This document shows positions 33,391-42,435 of a stretch of DNA of 64,000 nucleotides, one piece after another. The notes beneath the pieces were generated by a model. That model was not told the DNA's origin and searched no databases. It was given only the letters and a program-made list of their open reading frames with translations. The translations under genes and the position numbers were made by a program. Origin of the DNA: an uncultured Tateyamaria sp. (GTDB taxonomy: Bacteria > Pseudomonadota > Alphaproteobacteria > Rhodobacterales > Rhodobacteraceae); the NCBI RefSeq assembly GCF_947494755.1, contig NZ_CANLVZ010000006.1, positions 186,001 through 250,000 of the forward strand. The letters run 5' to 3'. How positions within the stretch are numbered: position 1 is the first letter of the stretch; each line of letters begins with the position of its first letter.

Positions 33391-34629
33391 ATGAGCAGCG
33401 TAATGCCACAACCAGAAACCGCCCCCATCGTGGCCTGCACGATCAGCCGGGATGTGCAGAACTTCGATCTTTTGATTGAGGATATGGAGCAGGTGCTGGG
33501 CGAATCGTGGGGCGACCTTGGATTTGCCGAAGCGCTCGCCTTTTTCGGCCAGCCCGAAGCCGCATCCATGGAATTTGTCGCGCTGGCGCTGGATGACGCG
33601 GACGAGGACAACCTCGTTCTGATGGGTGAGATCATCTCGCAAGCCAAATCCCGCGACATCAAGGTCATCCTGATTGCCGAAGACGTCACACCCGCCTCGC
33701 TGCACCAGTTGCTGCGCCAGGGGGCTGACGAATTCGTCCCCTACCCTCTTCCCGAGGGCGAGTTGCAACAAGCGATCGATCGTGTCCGCACCACCCCTCA
33801 GCCGCTGCCGGTCGAAACCGAGCGTACAGCGCAGTTGAAAACCGGTGCGAACAAGGAAGGTGCCGTGTTTGTCACGCACGGTGTTGCAGGCGGCACCGGC
33901 ACCACAACACTGGCCGTGAACCTTGCGTGGGAGCTGGCCTTGCTCAGCACCAGCGAGACCCCTTCGGTCTGTCTGCTTGATCTGGACATGCAGTTCGGGT
34001 CGGCCTCGACCTATCTGGACCTGCCGCGCCGTGAGGCCGTGTTTGAAATGCTGTCGGACACCGAAAACATGGATGACGAGATTTTTGGCCAGTCGCTGCT
34101 GACCTTCGAGGACAAGCTGCAAGTGCTGACGGCCCCTGCGGACATGATCCCCCTCGATCTGGTGAGCCCCGAAGACATCAAGCGCGTGATCGACATGGCC
34201 CGTGCCCACTTTGACTTTGTTGTCATCGACATGCCCTCGACCCTTGTGCAATGGACCGAGACGGTGCTGAACGCCGCCCACATCTATTTCACAACGCTCG
34301 AGCTCGACATGCGGTCGGCCCAGAACACGCTGCGCTTCAAACGTGCGCTTCAGTCCGAAGAACTGCCGATTGAAAAGCTGCGCTATGTGCTGAACCGCGC
34401 GCCTAAATTCGCCGATCTTGGCGGCAAGGCACGAGTCAAACGCCTGGGCGAAAGCCTCGACATCTCGGTCGAAGTGCATCTGCCCGATGGTGGCAAACCG
34501 ATCTCGCAAGGGGCCGATCACGGTTTGCCCTTGGCAAGCTCGGCGGCCAAGAACCCGCTGCGTCGCGAAATCGCCAAGCTGGCGGCCTCGATCCATGAAC
34601 TGAGCGAAAATCAGGCCAAAGCCGCCTGA
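33391..34629 (+). CDS. cpaE: TadZ/CpaE-type pilus localisation ATPase
   Basis: A MinD/ParA-like protein that places the Tad machine in the cell. The 412-residue protein has an N-terminal atypical receiver-like domain (about residues 10-130, with DVTPASLHQLLRQGADEFVPYPLPEGEL) and a C-terminal ATPase domain. The Walker A region reads THGVAGGTGTTTLAVNLAWELA (near 165-186): the signature lysines of KGGxGKT are both replaced, as is seen in some TadZ proteins. DLDMQFGSASTYLDL and DFVVIDMPSTLVQWTE supply the other nucleotide-site segments. It starts the second block of the tad locus. Confidence 0.9.
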   Translation: MSSVMPQPETAPIVACTISRDVQNFDLLIEDMEQVLGESWGDLGFAEALAFFGQPEAASMEFVALALDDADEDNLVLMGEIISQAKSRDIKVILIAEDVTPASLHQLLRQGADEFVPYPLPEGELQQAIDRVRTTPQPLPVETERTAQLKTGANKEGAVFVTHGVAGGTGTTTLAVNLAWELALLSTSETPSVCLLDLDMQFGSASTYLDLPRREAVFEMLSDTENMDDEIFGQSLLTFEDKLQVLTAPADMIPLDLVSPEDIKRVIDMARAHFDFVVIDMPSTLVQWTETVLNAAHIYFTTLELDMRSAQNTLRFKRALQSEELPIEKLRYVLNRAPKFADLGGKARVKRLGESLDISVEVHLPDGGKPISQGADHGLPLASSAAKNPLRREIAKLAASIHELSENQAKAA

Positions 34630-34655
34630 TCTCGCACCTGCCAAGAGGTAATCCG

Positions 34656-36086
34656 ATGTTTTCGAAGTATAAAAAGCCCACTGCGGCCCCCGAACTAGCC
34701 CCCGAGGCCAAGGTCACAGAATTGCCTAAGGCCGATGCGCCCAAGGCCAAGGTGTCGCGCAAGGCCAATGCCTCTGCGGCAACGGTCATGCCCATCGACA
34801 AGGAACTCAAGAAAAAGGCGCGCATGAGCGAGATCAAACTCGATCTGCACCGCGCCCTTCTTGATAACCTGAACCTCGCTGCGCTTGAAAACGCGACCGA
34901 GGCCGAATTGCGCCAGGAAATCATCGCCATCACCAGCGAAGTGCTGGAAGAGCGCAACATCATCCTGAACCGCGAGGATCGTCAGACACTCAACAAAGAG
35001 CTGTTTGACGAGGTGACCGGTCTTGGCCCGCTCGAGACGCTTTTGCAGGACGAGACGGTCAACGATATTCTGGTGAACGGCCCGCAACAGATCTTTGTGG
35101 AACGCGCCGGTAAGCTGGAACTGACAGACGTGACGTTCAAGGATGAACGCCACCTGCTGCGAATCATCGACAAGATCGTGTCGGCCGTGGGTCGGCGCGT
35201 AGACGAATCCAACCCATATGTGGACGCCCGTTTGAAAGATGGCTCGCGTTTCAACGCGATGGTGCCTCCGATTGCGGTCGATGGCAGCCTCGTGTCCATT
35301 CGTAAATTCAAAAAGGACAAGTTGGGCATCGACGATCTGGTCGAGTTCGGAGCCTTCACCGAAGAGATGGCTGCCTATCTTCAGGCAGCCGTTGCGACCC
35401 GTCTGAACGTGATCGTGTCGGGTGGTACAGGTTCTGGTAAGACGACCACGCTCAATGCTCTGTCGTCCTTTATCGACAACGCCGAACGCATCCTCACAAT
35501 CGAGGATACGGCGGAACTCCAACTGCAACAGACCCATGTGGGCCGGATGGAAAGCCGTCCGCCCAACGTCGAGGGCAAAGGGGAAGTCTCCCCCCGCGAC
35601 TGTCTGAAAAACGCCCTGCGGATGCGGCCCGACCGCATCATCGTGGGTGAGACGCGCGGCGAGGAAGTCATCGACATGCTCCAGGCTATGAACACTGGCC
35701 ACGACGGTTCCATGACCACGATCCACGCCAACTCGGCGCGCGATGGTGTGTCGCGCCTGGAAAACATGATCGCGATGGCGGGCATCGAGATGCCGCTCAA
35801 GGCCGTGCGCTCGCAAATCTCGTCGGCTGTGAACCTGATCGTGCAGGCCTCGCGCCTGCAGGACGGCTCGCGCCGCATGACGTCGATCACCGAGATTACG
35901 GGCATGGAAGGCGACGTGATCTCCATGCAGGAAATCTTTCGCTATCAGCGTGTCGGCCTGACGCCCGAGAACAAGATCATCGGGCATTTCACGGCCACAG
36001 GTGTGCGCTCGCATTATGCCGAACGCTTCAAAATGTGGGGCTATGATCTGCCTTCGTCGATCTACGAACCCATCGCTGCCGAATAA
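34656..36086 (+). CDS. cpaF: Tad pilus ATPase TadA/CpaF
   Basis: Hexameric secretion ATPase that powers assembly and perhaps retraction of the Flp pilus. The 476-residue protein has the N-terminal domain ending in [33 protein letters not shown], the Walker A motif [15 protein letters not shown] (near residues 253-267), the Asp box [10 protein letters not shown], the His box [13 protein letters not shown] and Walker [21 protein letters not shown] at 34656 with AGAGG upstream, 26 nt after the tadZ stop. The first 50 residues are Ala/Lys-rich and probably disordered. Confidence 0.96.
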   Translation: MFSKYKKPTAAPELAPEAKVTELPKADAPKAKVSRKANASAATVMPIDKELKKKARMSEIKLDLHRALLDNLNLAALENATEAELRQEIIAITSEVLEERNIILNREDRQTLNKELFDEVTGLGPLETLLQDETVNDILVNGPQQIFVERAGKLELTDVTFKDERHLLRIIDKIVSAVGRRVDESNPYVDARLKDGSRFNAMVPPIAVDGSLVSIRKFKKDKLGIDDLVEFGAFTEEMAAYLQAAVATRLNVIVSGGTGSGKTTTLNALSSFIDNAERILTIEDTAELQLQQTHVGRMESRPPNVEGKGEVSPRDCLKNALRMRPDRIIVGETRGEEVIDMLQAMNTGHDGSMTTIHANSARDGVSRLENMIAMAGIEMPLKAVRSQISSAVNLIVQASRLQDGSRRMTSITEITGMEGDVISMQEIFRYQRVGLTPENKIIGHFTATGVRSHYAERFKMWGYDLPSSIYEPIAAE

Positions 36087-36098
36087 GGAAAAGAAAAA

Positions 36099-37064
36099 AT
36101 GAGCGCAGAACCAATTATTTACGGCCTGATCTTCATCGGCGTCCTTGTGCTGGTCGAAGGTCTGTATCTGGTCGCCTTTGGCAAATCCATCAGCCTCAAC
36201 AGCCGCGTCAATCGACGCATGGAGATGTTGAACAAGGCCGGTGGTCGCCGCGAGGAAGTGCTGGACCAGCTGCGCAAGGAAATGCAGCAGCATATGGGCG
36301 CGCGATCCATTCCGCTCTATTCGCTGTTGGCGGATCGGGCGCAAAAGGCGGCCATCGCCTTTACCCCAAAACAGTTGATGCTGGTGATGGCGGGTCTGTC
36401 GGTCGCCGCCTTTGTCGGCCTCAGCGTCGGGACCGAAACGGAACCGCCGGTGCGCATTCTGCTATCGGTCGGCATCGGGGTCGGCGGCGTGTTCTTCTGG
36501 GTGTCTTCCAAGGCCAGCAAGCGTCTTGCGATGATCGAAGAGCAACTGCCTGACGCGGTTGAGCTTATGGTCCGCTCGCTCAAGGTCGGCCACCCGTTCA
36601 GCTCCGCCATCCAGATCGTCGCCAGAGAGGTGCAGGATCCGCTGGCCTCCGAGTTTGGCGTGATTGCAGATGAATCCGCCTTTGGCCGGGACGTAGGCGA
36701 AGCCCTCAAGAGCATGGCCGAGCGGCTTGATATGCAGGATTTGCGGTTTTTGTCGGTGGCCGTGACGATCCAACAGCAATCGGGCGGTAACCTCGCTGAA
36801 ATTCTAGCAGGTCTTGCCAAGGTGATCCGGGCCCGGTTCCGTCTGTTCCGCCGAGTCAAGGCCATCACTGCCGAGGCAAAATGGTCGGGTAAATTCCTGT
36901 CCGCCTTCCCTCTCGTCGCGCTGGTCGTGATCAACATCGGGGATCCGCATTATTACGACGAGGTACGCGATCACGCGTACTTCATCCCCGCCTGCTTTGT
37001 CGTGGGCATCTTTCTAGCCGTTAACCTGTTTGTCATGCGCGTGCTGACCAACATCAAAGTCTGA
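36099..37064 (+). CDS. tadB: Tad inner-membrane platform protein TadB
   Basis: One of two GspF-like platform proteins of the Tad machine. The 321-residue protein has N-terminal membrane segments (near residues 5-25 and 90-135), the type II secretion F domain centred on IEEQLPDAVELMVRSLKVGHPFSSAIQIVAREVQDPLASEFG (near 147-188) and LSVAVTIQQQSGGNLAEILAGLAKVIRARF, then two C-terminal membrane helices. AAGGAAAAG precedes the ATG, 12 nt after tadA. Confidence 0.93.
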   Translation: MSAEPIIYGLIFIGVLVLVEGLYLVAFGKSISLNSRVNRRMEMLNKAGGRREEVLDQLRKEMQQHMGARSIPLYSLLADRAQKAAIAFTPKQLMLVMAGLSVAAFVGLSVGTETEPPVRILLSVGIGVGGVFFWVSSKASKRLAMIEEQLPDAVELMVRSLKVGHPFSSAIQIVAREVQDPLASEFGVIADESAFGRDVGEALKSMAERLDMQDLRFLSVAVTIQQQSGGNLAEILAGLAKVIRARFRLFRRVKAITAEAKWSGKFLSAFPLVALVVINIGDPHYYDEVRDHAYFIPACFVVGIFLAVNLFVMRVLTNIKV

Positions 37065-37075
37065 GGAGAAGACCC

Positions 37076-38044
37076 ATGGACGCTATCATGCAACCCATCA
37101 CAGACATCCTCGGCCCCCTTGGTCCCATCGTTATCGTGGGCGTGCTTGGGGTGATGATGGTGGTCATCGTCGTCGTCATGATGATGCGCCAACCCGAAGA
37201 CCCGCTGGCCAAGCTGGAGCGGGTCCGCAAGACCGGGCACGCAAGCAAAGGCAAGGAACGGCTGCGCCAGGGCGGGCATAACGAGCAGCTCGACAAGTTC
37301 TCGAAGTTCCTTGAACCCGAAGACCTGGCCGAGCTGAGCAAGCGCCAGTTGATGCTGCGTCAGGCGGGCTACAGCTCGCGCGATGCGGTCCGGGTGTTTC
37401 ACGCGGCCCAGTTCGTCTTGGGCGTGGTGGGGCTGATGATCGGCGTGGTCTACACGAACTTCGTTGTGGGCACCGACGAGATGACCACCCAGAAGATCAT
37501 CATGTACACGGTCGGGCCCGGTGGCATCGGATACTATCTGCCGCAATATTGGGTCACGCGCCGGGTCGAAGCCCGCAAAGAAGAGATCACGCAAGGCTTT
37601 CCTGACAGCCTCGACATGATGCTGGTCTGTGTGGAAGCCGGGCAATCGCTGGATCAGTCGATCACGCGGGTTGCAGGTGAATTGCGCGCCTCCTACCCCG
37701 CACTTGCCCAGGAATTTCAGATCGTGAGCTACGAAATGAAAGCGGGCAAGGACAAGGTGACCGTCCTTAACGACATGGGCGAGCGCTGCGGCGTGCAGGA
37801 TGTGGCAAGCTTTGTGACGGTACTGGTGCAATCTGCCAGCTTCGGGACATCCATTGCCGATGCGCTGCGGGTCTATGCAGGCGAGATGCGCGACAAGCGG
37901 GTCATGCGCGCCGAAGAGGCGGCCAACAAACTGCCGACCAAGATGACGCTGGCCACGATGATGCTGACGGTTCCGCCACTGCTGATCATTCTGGTGGGCC
38001 CATCGGTGCACGGAATTACCCAACTGGGCAACATGAGCAACTAG
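37076..38044 (+). CDS. tadC: Tad inner-membrane platform protein TadC
   Basis: The second GspF-like platform protein, which probably pairs with TadB. The 322-residue protein has an N-terminal helix (IVIVGVLGVMMVVIVVVMMM) and the F domain QGFPDSLDMMLVCVEAGQSLDQSITRVAGELRASYPALAQEF (near 174-215), followed by FVTVLVQSASFGTSIADALRVYAGEMRDKR and a last helix. AGGAGAAG precedes the ATG, 11 nt after tadB. A hairpin (38072-38105) follows the stop. Confidence 0.93.
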   Translation: MDAIMQPITDILGPLGPIVIVGVLGVMMVVIVVVMMMRQPEDPLAKLERVRKTGHASKGKERLRQGGHNEQLDKFSKFLEPEDLAELSKRQLMLRQAGYSSRDAVRVFHAAQFVLGVVGLMIGVVYTNFVVGTDEMTTQKIIMYTVGPGGIGYYLPQYWVTRRVEARKEEITQGFPDSLDMMLVCVEAGQSLDQSITRVAGELRASYPALAQEFQIVSYEMKAGKDKVTVLNDMGERCGVQDVASFVTVLVQSASFGTSIADALRVYAGEMRDKRVMRAEEAANKLPTKMTLATMMLTVPPLLIILVGPSVHGITQLGNMSN

Positions 38045-38071
38045 CGACACCGCGCACTTCGTGTTAAGAAA

Positions 38072-38105
38072 CTGCATCGCGCGCCCATCCGGGTGGGCGA
38101 TGCAG
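38072..38105 (+). terminator. Hairpin between tadC and tadD
   Basis: CTGCATCGC (38072-38080) pairs perfectly with GCGATGCAG (38097-38105), with a further imperfect stem inside. ATATAAAAAC follows at short distance. It may be an attenuator that lowers expression of the TPR lipoproteins. Confidence 0.5.
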
Positions 38106-38130
38106 TCATATAAAAACGGTCGAAAAGACT

Positions 38131-38700
38131 TTGAAATACTCAGGCATCCGGGCCCTGCCCGCCTTTTTCTGCGCTGCTTTTCTTGCCGCCTGTGCCCCGG
38201 GCGGCATTGGTGCGTCTGACGAGGGGCTGGATGCGCCCGGTGTGAACCTGCGCGGCGATGCGGTGAGCGGGGTCGAGGTCGGGCATCGCCTGATTGCCGC
38301 TGGAGAATACGAACTGGCGATCAAGGCGTTCAACCGGGCGGCCCTTGCCGACGGGTTTGACGCTGAAATCCTGTCCGGGCTTGGATCCGCGAACCTCGGG
38401 CTGGGCCGGCTTGGTCAGGCCGAAGCGCTCTTGCGTCGGGCCACAACCGAATATGATCCCCACCCCGAAGATCTCAACAATCTGGGTGTTGTCCTACTCA
38501 ATCAGGGCAGAGATTCCGAAGCGGTCCAGATTTTGCGCCAGGCCTTCGCCCTCGATGACGGAGAAAGCACACTCATTCGGGATAATTTGCGCTTAGCACT
38601 CGCAAATTTTGAAAATTCTGATAGCGTGGAACGCAACGAGGCCGAGTATAAACTGGTCCGCCGAGGCAGCAGCGACTTTCTGATCAGTACTGCTGGCTAA
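38131..38700 (+). CDS. tadD: TPR lipoprotein TadD, first copy
   Basis: A 189-residue lipoprotein: signal peptide with lipobox LAAC (Cys near residue 22), then about three tetratricopeptide repeats (GHRLIAAGEYELAIKAFNRAAL, GSANLGLGRLGQAEALLRRATTE, NNLGVVLLNQGRDSEAVQILRQAFAL). TadD-type proteins act as pilotins or scaffold for the Tad secretin. The start is TTG at 38131; no ATG fits the signal peptide, and AAAAG lies just upstream. Hence translation may be weak. Confidence 0.85.
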   Translation: MKYSGIRALPAFFCAAFLAACAPGGIGASDEGLDAPGVNLRGDAVSGVEVGHRLIAAGEYELAIKAFNRAALADGFDAEILSGLGSANLGLGRLGQAEALLRRATTEYDPHPEDLNNLGVVLLNQGRDSEAVQILRQAFALDDGESTLIRDNLRLALANFENSDSVERNEAEYKLVRRGSSDFLISTAG

Positions 38701-38805
38701 TTTGAGGTGCCCCCAGGGGCGCGAATTTGATCTGTCCACGGGCAGAAACCAGATGCGACCGCGCAGCAATAGCGCGGCGTGAACGAGCAGGAAAAGGACG
38801 CAACC

Positions 38806-39666
38806 ATGCGCCACTCAGGTATTTTGACGGTCTCTTTGGCAGGCGTCTTGGCATTGGCCGCGTGCGGCGAGTCAGCAGATGATACGGTCAATCGGGCGTT
38901 TCAGGACGTCAACGTTGTTGATGAATCCGACCTTAACGATGTGATGCTCACAGTTGCGGACCCCAACGAGGCGGTGCGCCACTTCCAACGCACCGCAGCC
39001 GAAAACCCGGACCGGATCGAGGTCCAGCGTGGGCTGGCCACCTCCCTTGTGCGCGCCAAGCGTTACCGCGAGGCGGTCCCTGCCTTTGCCAAGGTCGTCA
39101 CCTTTGACGAGGTCACCAGTGATGATCGCGTCGACTATGCCGACGCCTTGTTGCGCGCGGGCGAATGGAAGCGCGCCGAAGAGGAGCTGGACAAGGTCCC
39201 CCCCACCTTCGAGACCTTCAAACGCTACCGCCTCGAAGCGTTGATCGCCGACAGCAACAAGGAATGGAAGAAGGCCGACAGTTTCTACGAGACGGCTGCG
39301 GGCCTTACGACCCGCCCCTCGGGGGTGCTGAACAACTGGGGCTATTCCAAGCTGACGCGCGGTGATTTCAAAGGTGCGGAAGTCCTGTTCACCGATGCGA
39401 TCCGGCAGGACAGCAAGCTGTTTACGGCCAAAAACAACCTGATCCTGGCGCGCGGCGCACAGCGCAACTATGCACTGCCCGTGATCCCCATTGATCAGAC
39501 GGAGCGGGCACAATTGCTGCACACGCTTGGGTTGACCGCGATCAAGCAGGGCGACGTCCAGACCGGCAAAACGCTGTTGCGCGACGCCATAGAAACCCAT
39601 CCCCAGCACTTCGAGGCCGCGGTGCGGGCTCTGCGTGCGTTGGAAAACAACACCGCGGACGGGTGA
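38806..39666 (+). CDS. TPR lipoprotein, second TadD-like copy
   Basis: A 286-residue lipoprotein with lipobox LAAC (Cys near residue 19) and several tetratricopeptide repeats (EAVRHFQRTAAENPDRIEVQRGLATSLVRAKRYREAVPAFAKVVTF, and GVLNNWGYSKLTRGDFKGAEVLFTDAIRQDSKLFTAKNNLILARG). The ATG at 38806 is chosen because AAAGGA precedes it and it opens the signal peptide. It follows the shorter TadD by about 105 nt. Two TadD-like proteins in tandem suggest a split role; this copy is closer in length to classical TadD proteins. Confidence 0.85.
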   Translation: MRHSGILTVSLAGVLALAACGESADDTVNRAFQDVNVVDESDLNDVMLTVADPNEAVRHFQRTAAENPDRIEVQRGLATSLVRAKRYREAVPAFAKVVTFDEVTSDDRVDYADALLRAGEWKRAEEELDKVPPTFETFKRYRLEALIADSNKEWKKADSFYETAAGLTTRPSGVLNNWGYSKLTRGDFKGAEVLFTDAIRQDSKLFTAKNNLILARGAQRNYALPVIPIDQTERAQLLHTLGLTAIKQGDVQTGKTLLRDAIETHPQHFEAAVRALRALENNTADG

Positions 39667-39670
39667 CGTG

Positions 39671-40168
39671 ATGGCCCTTTCTGCGCAGGCCGCCATGTGG
39701 TTCCTGCCGTTTCTCGCCCCGCTGTGCCTTTACGTTGCCTATACCGACCTCAAGGCGATGCGGATCAGCAACTGGACCGTGCTTTTGATGGTTGCGGTCT
39801 TTCTGGTGCTGGGCCCCTTCCTGTTTCCGTTCGACGCCTACCTGTGGCAACTCGCGCAACTGGGTATCGTCCTGATGGTTTGCATGATCCTGAATGCGGC
39901 AGGCGCAATGGGCGCAGGTGACGCGAAGTTCCTTGCCGCCGCAGCGCCCTACGTGGCCCTGGGGGACGTTCGTCTGCTGATGGCGCTGTTTGCAGCCGTC
40001 CTGCTGGCCGCCTTTGTGGTCCACAAGATCGCCAAGCATACCCCCCTGCACAAGCTGGCCCCCACATGGGACAGTTGGAACCAGAAGGCCAACAAGTTCC
40101 CCATGGGTTTTGCCCTTGGCCCCACCCTTGCGATCTATGTGGCTTTGGCAACAGTGCACGGGTCTTGA
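39671..40168 (+). CDS. cpaA: Prepilin peptidase TadV/CpaA
   Basis: Inner-membrane aspartyl peptidase (A24 family) that cleaves the Flp pilin leaders after Gly. The 165-residue protein has two catalytic Asp sites: YTDLKAMRISN (near residue 24) and the GxGD motif GAMGAGDAKFLAAAAPYVAL (near 78-97). About five membrane helices are predicted. It lacks the N-methylation domain of PilD, as expected for the Tad type. ATG at 39671 is four nt after the upstream stop. Confidence 0.93.
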   Translation: MALSAQAAMWFLPFLAPLCLYVAYTDLKAMRISNWTVLLMVAVFLVLGPFLFPFDAYLWQLAQLGIVLMVCMILNAAGAMGAGDAKFLAAAAPYVALGDVRLLMALFAAVLLAAFVVHKIAKHTPLHKLAPTWDSWNQKANKFPMGFALGPTLAIYVALATVHGS

Positions 40169-40201
40169 CCCGATTGGGTCATAATTTGGCCGGAAAAGAG
40201 C

Positions 40202-40229
40202 GCTAGGACGGTCCCAAACCAAACCTAGC
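40202..40229 (+). promoter_or_regulatory. Inverted repeat upstream of the AAA+ ATPase gene
   Basis: GCTAGG (40202-40207) and CCTAGC (40224-40229) form an inverted repeat with a 16-nt spacer, 15 nt before the ATPase start codon. It could be an operator or a 5' hairpin controlling translation. There is no other support. Confidence 0.3.
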
Positions 40230-40244
40230 AGCAGGCCACATCCG

Positions 40245-41552
40245 ATGAATATGCAAGTCTCCGACATCATCGCACCCCCCGCGCCCAAGCGGCTCGAAGA
40301 GATGAAACTGCCCATCGTGATGATGCGCGACATCATGTTGAAAACCATGTTCCGCAAGACTCTGGATATGGCCTCGGACCTGTCGGCCGCCATGTGTCTG
40401 CCCCTGCCGGTGGTGCAGGAATTGATCGACATGTGCCGCGTACAGCGGCTGATGGAGGCGACAGGCACGCTCAATGCCAACAACGGCAACGAAATGGGCT
40501 ATCAGCTGACCGAACAGGGCAAATCGCGCGCGCTTGATGCCTTGGCGCAGTCTGAATATTTCGGTGCGATGCCTGTTCCGCTTGATGTGTACCGCGAGCA
40601 GGTCAAACGCCAGTCGATCCGCAATATCATGGTCACGCGCCAGCAACTGACCGGTGCCATGGGCCACCTCGTGCTGCCCGACGATCTGCTGGACCAGCTT
40701 GGCCCCGCCGTATCGGCAGGCCGTTCAATCCTGATGTATGGCCCCCCCGGCAACGGGAAATCCTCGATCTCGAACGGGATCCGGGATGCGCTCGGCGATC
40801 AGGTCTATGTGCCGCGCGCGATTGAATATGCGGGGCAGGTCATAACCGTTTATGACCCCATCGTGCACGTGCTGGCCCCCGAGGTCGAACAGGACCCCAA
40901 CGCCCTGCGCAAGCGCACGCCTCACGACATGCGCTATGTGAAATGCGAGCGGCCCACCGTGATCACAGGGGGTGAACTGACCCTGTCGATGCTCGATCTG
41001 GTCTATAACCCGACCGCGCGAACCTATCAGGCCCCGCTGCAATTGAAATCGACGGGTGGCATTTTCATCGTGGACGACCTTGGCCGCCAGACCGAACCGC
41101 CGCAGGCGCTGGTGAACCGCTGGATTGTTCCGCTTGAGGAATCCAAGGACATTCTGGCCCTGCAATCGGGTGAAAAATTCGAGGTGCCCTTCGACACGCT
41201 GGTGGTCTTTTCGACAAACTTCCACCCCAATGAAATCTTTGACCAAGCCGCCCTGCGCCGGATCTTTTTCAAGATCAAGATCGACGGGCCGGATCAGGCA
41301 AACTTCCTCAAGATTTTCGCCATGGTTGCCAAGAAAAAGGGAATGACCCTGAATGAAGAGGCGCTGATCCACCTGCTCAAGGTCAAATACCCGACCATCG
41401 ACAACATCTATGCCAACTATCAGCCGAATTTCCTTGTGGATCAGATGGTTGCAACCTGCAATTTCGAAGGTATCCCACCGCAGATGTCCCCTGACCTGAT
41501 CGACCGGGCCTGGGCCAACATGTTCGTCAAGGACGAGCATATCGTCAAATGA
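40245..41552 (+). CDS. AAA+ ATPase at the end of the tad locus
   Basis: A 435-residue cytoplasmic ATPase. Residues 1-110 form an unassigned N-terminal region, probably winged-helix-like (LPLPVVQELIDMCRVQRLMEATG...YQLTEQGKSRALDAL). The AAA core has Walker A YGPPGNGKSSIS (near 164-175), Walker B GIFIVDDLGRQ (near 271-281), sensor 1 FSTNFHP and the likely arginine finger in AALRRIFFK. The C-terminal part is PTIDNIYANYQPNFLVDQMVATC. Related ATPases sit beside tad genes in alphaproteobacteria; substrate and role are not established. Its stop overlaps the next gene in ATGA. Confidence 0.85.
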   Translation: MNMQVSDIIAPPAPKRLEEMKLPIVMMRDIMLKTMFRKTLDMASDLSAAMCLPLPVVQELIDMCRVQRLMEATGTLNANNGNEMGYQLTEQGKSRALDALAQSEYFGAMPVPLDVYREQVKRQSIRNIMVTRQQLTGAMGHLVLPDDLLDQLGPAVSAGRSILMYGPPGNGKSSISNGIRDALGDQVYVPRAIEYAGQVITVYDPIVHVLAPEVEQDPNALRKRTPHDMRYVKCERPTVITGGELTLSMLDLVYNPTARTYQAPLQLKSTGGIFIVDDLGRQTEPPQALVNRWIVPLEESKDILALQSGEKFEVPFDTLVVFSTNFHPNEIFDQAALRRIFFKIKIDGPDQANFLKIFAMVAKKKGMTLNEEALIHLLKVKYPTIDNIYANYQPNFLVDQMVATCNFEGIPPQMSPDLIDRAWANMFVKDEHIVK

Positions 41553-42337
41553 TCGGGGTCGCGGGATGTGGGCGCATGGGTGCCCCGATGCTGGCGGCAC
41601 TGCGTGATGGCGGCACAAACGCTATTGGCTTTGATGTGGTCGACAAGGACGCGGCGCATATCCACACCAACCTGATGCAGTTTGCGCCCCATGTTGAAAC
41701 CCTGTTCAGCGTGGTGCGTGACGCGGATGAGACCGATACGCTGCTGTTCGGGGATCAAAACCTGATGCAAACCGCGCCCAACCTGACCCGCATCTTTATC
41801 GGTTCCACCTTGTCGCCACGCTATGTGCGCGATCTGCGCGCGCGGGTGCCGGATCACATCACACTGATCGACGCCCCCATGTCTGGGGCCCAGATCGCGG
41901 CCCAGAACCGGACCCTGACCTTCATGTTGGGCGGGGCGCAGGCCGATATTGACGACGCCATTCCGCTGCTGGCGCTCATGGGGCAACACTTTCACCATAT
42001 GGGCGCGTTCGGGATGGGGATGCAGGCCAAGGTGCTGAACAACCTGCTTGCCGCCTCGCACACAGCGATGACCCGTCTGGTGCTGGATTGGGCCGACGCG
42101 GCGGGTCTGGATCAAGACCGGTTGCTGGCGCTGATCGCCACATCATCGGGGCAAAACTGGCTGGCGTCGGGCTATGACAGCATCGAATTTGCGCGCGATG
42201 GGTACGCCAACGACAATTCCATCGGGATATTGGTCAAGGACGTTGCCGCGGCCCTTGATGCCGCCCCGCCGGACGCGGACCAAAGCCTGCCCAAGGTGGT
42301 GCAATCCACCATCCGCGCACTGACCCCGCGCCACTGA
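41549..42337 (+). CDS. NAD-binding 3-hydroxyisobutyrate dehydrogenase-like protein
   Basis: A 262-residue member of the beta-hydroxyacid dehydrogenase family. The N-terminal Rossmann motif is GVAGCGRMGAPML (residues 3-15). The substrate signature is seen as DAPMSGAQIAAQNRTLTFMLGG (near 110-131), and the catalytic Lys lies in GMQAKVLNNLLAASH (near 155-170). It is slightly shorter than usual for the family (about 290) because the N terminus and C terminus are both trimmed. Translation is coupled to the AAA+ ATPase. The substrate is unknown. Confidence 0.85.
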   Translation: MIGVAGCGRMGAPMLAALRDGGTNAIGFDVVDKDAAHIHTNLMQFAPHVETLFSVVRDADETDTLLFGDQNLMQTAPNLTRIFIGSTLSPRYVRDLRARVPDHITLIDAPMSGAQIAAQNRTLTFMLGGAQADIDDAIPLLALMGQHFHHMGAFGMGMQAKVLNNLLAASHTAMTRLVLDWADAAGLDQDRLLALIATSSGQNWLASGYDSIEFARDGYANDNSIGILVKDVAAALDAAPPDADQSLPKVVQSTIRALTPRH

Positions 42338-42338
42338 G

Positions 42339-42363
42339 CGGGCGCAGGACACCTGCGCCTTAC
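42339..42363 (+). repeat. GACAC hairpin repeat, copy C (after the dehydrogenase gene)
   Basis: A 25-nt element with stem GGCGCAGG / CCTGCGCC, loop ACA and tail TTAC, starting 2 nt after the stop codon. It shares framework and sense orientation with copies at 47097-47121 and 62361-62385. Confidence 0.7.
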
Positions 42364-42435
42364 CCACCCTACCCACTGCAAAATCCCGCACATGCAGGGC
42401 TGGCCGCCGTTCCGCAGCCTGCTACATTGCGTGCC

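Noticed and set aside
34695-36344. A 549-codon open frame opposite tadA/tadB
   Set aside because: It spans the gene boundary of two certain tad genes and its product lacks any recognisable motif.
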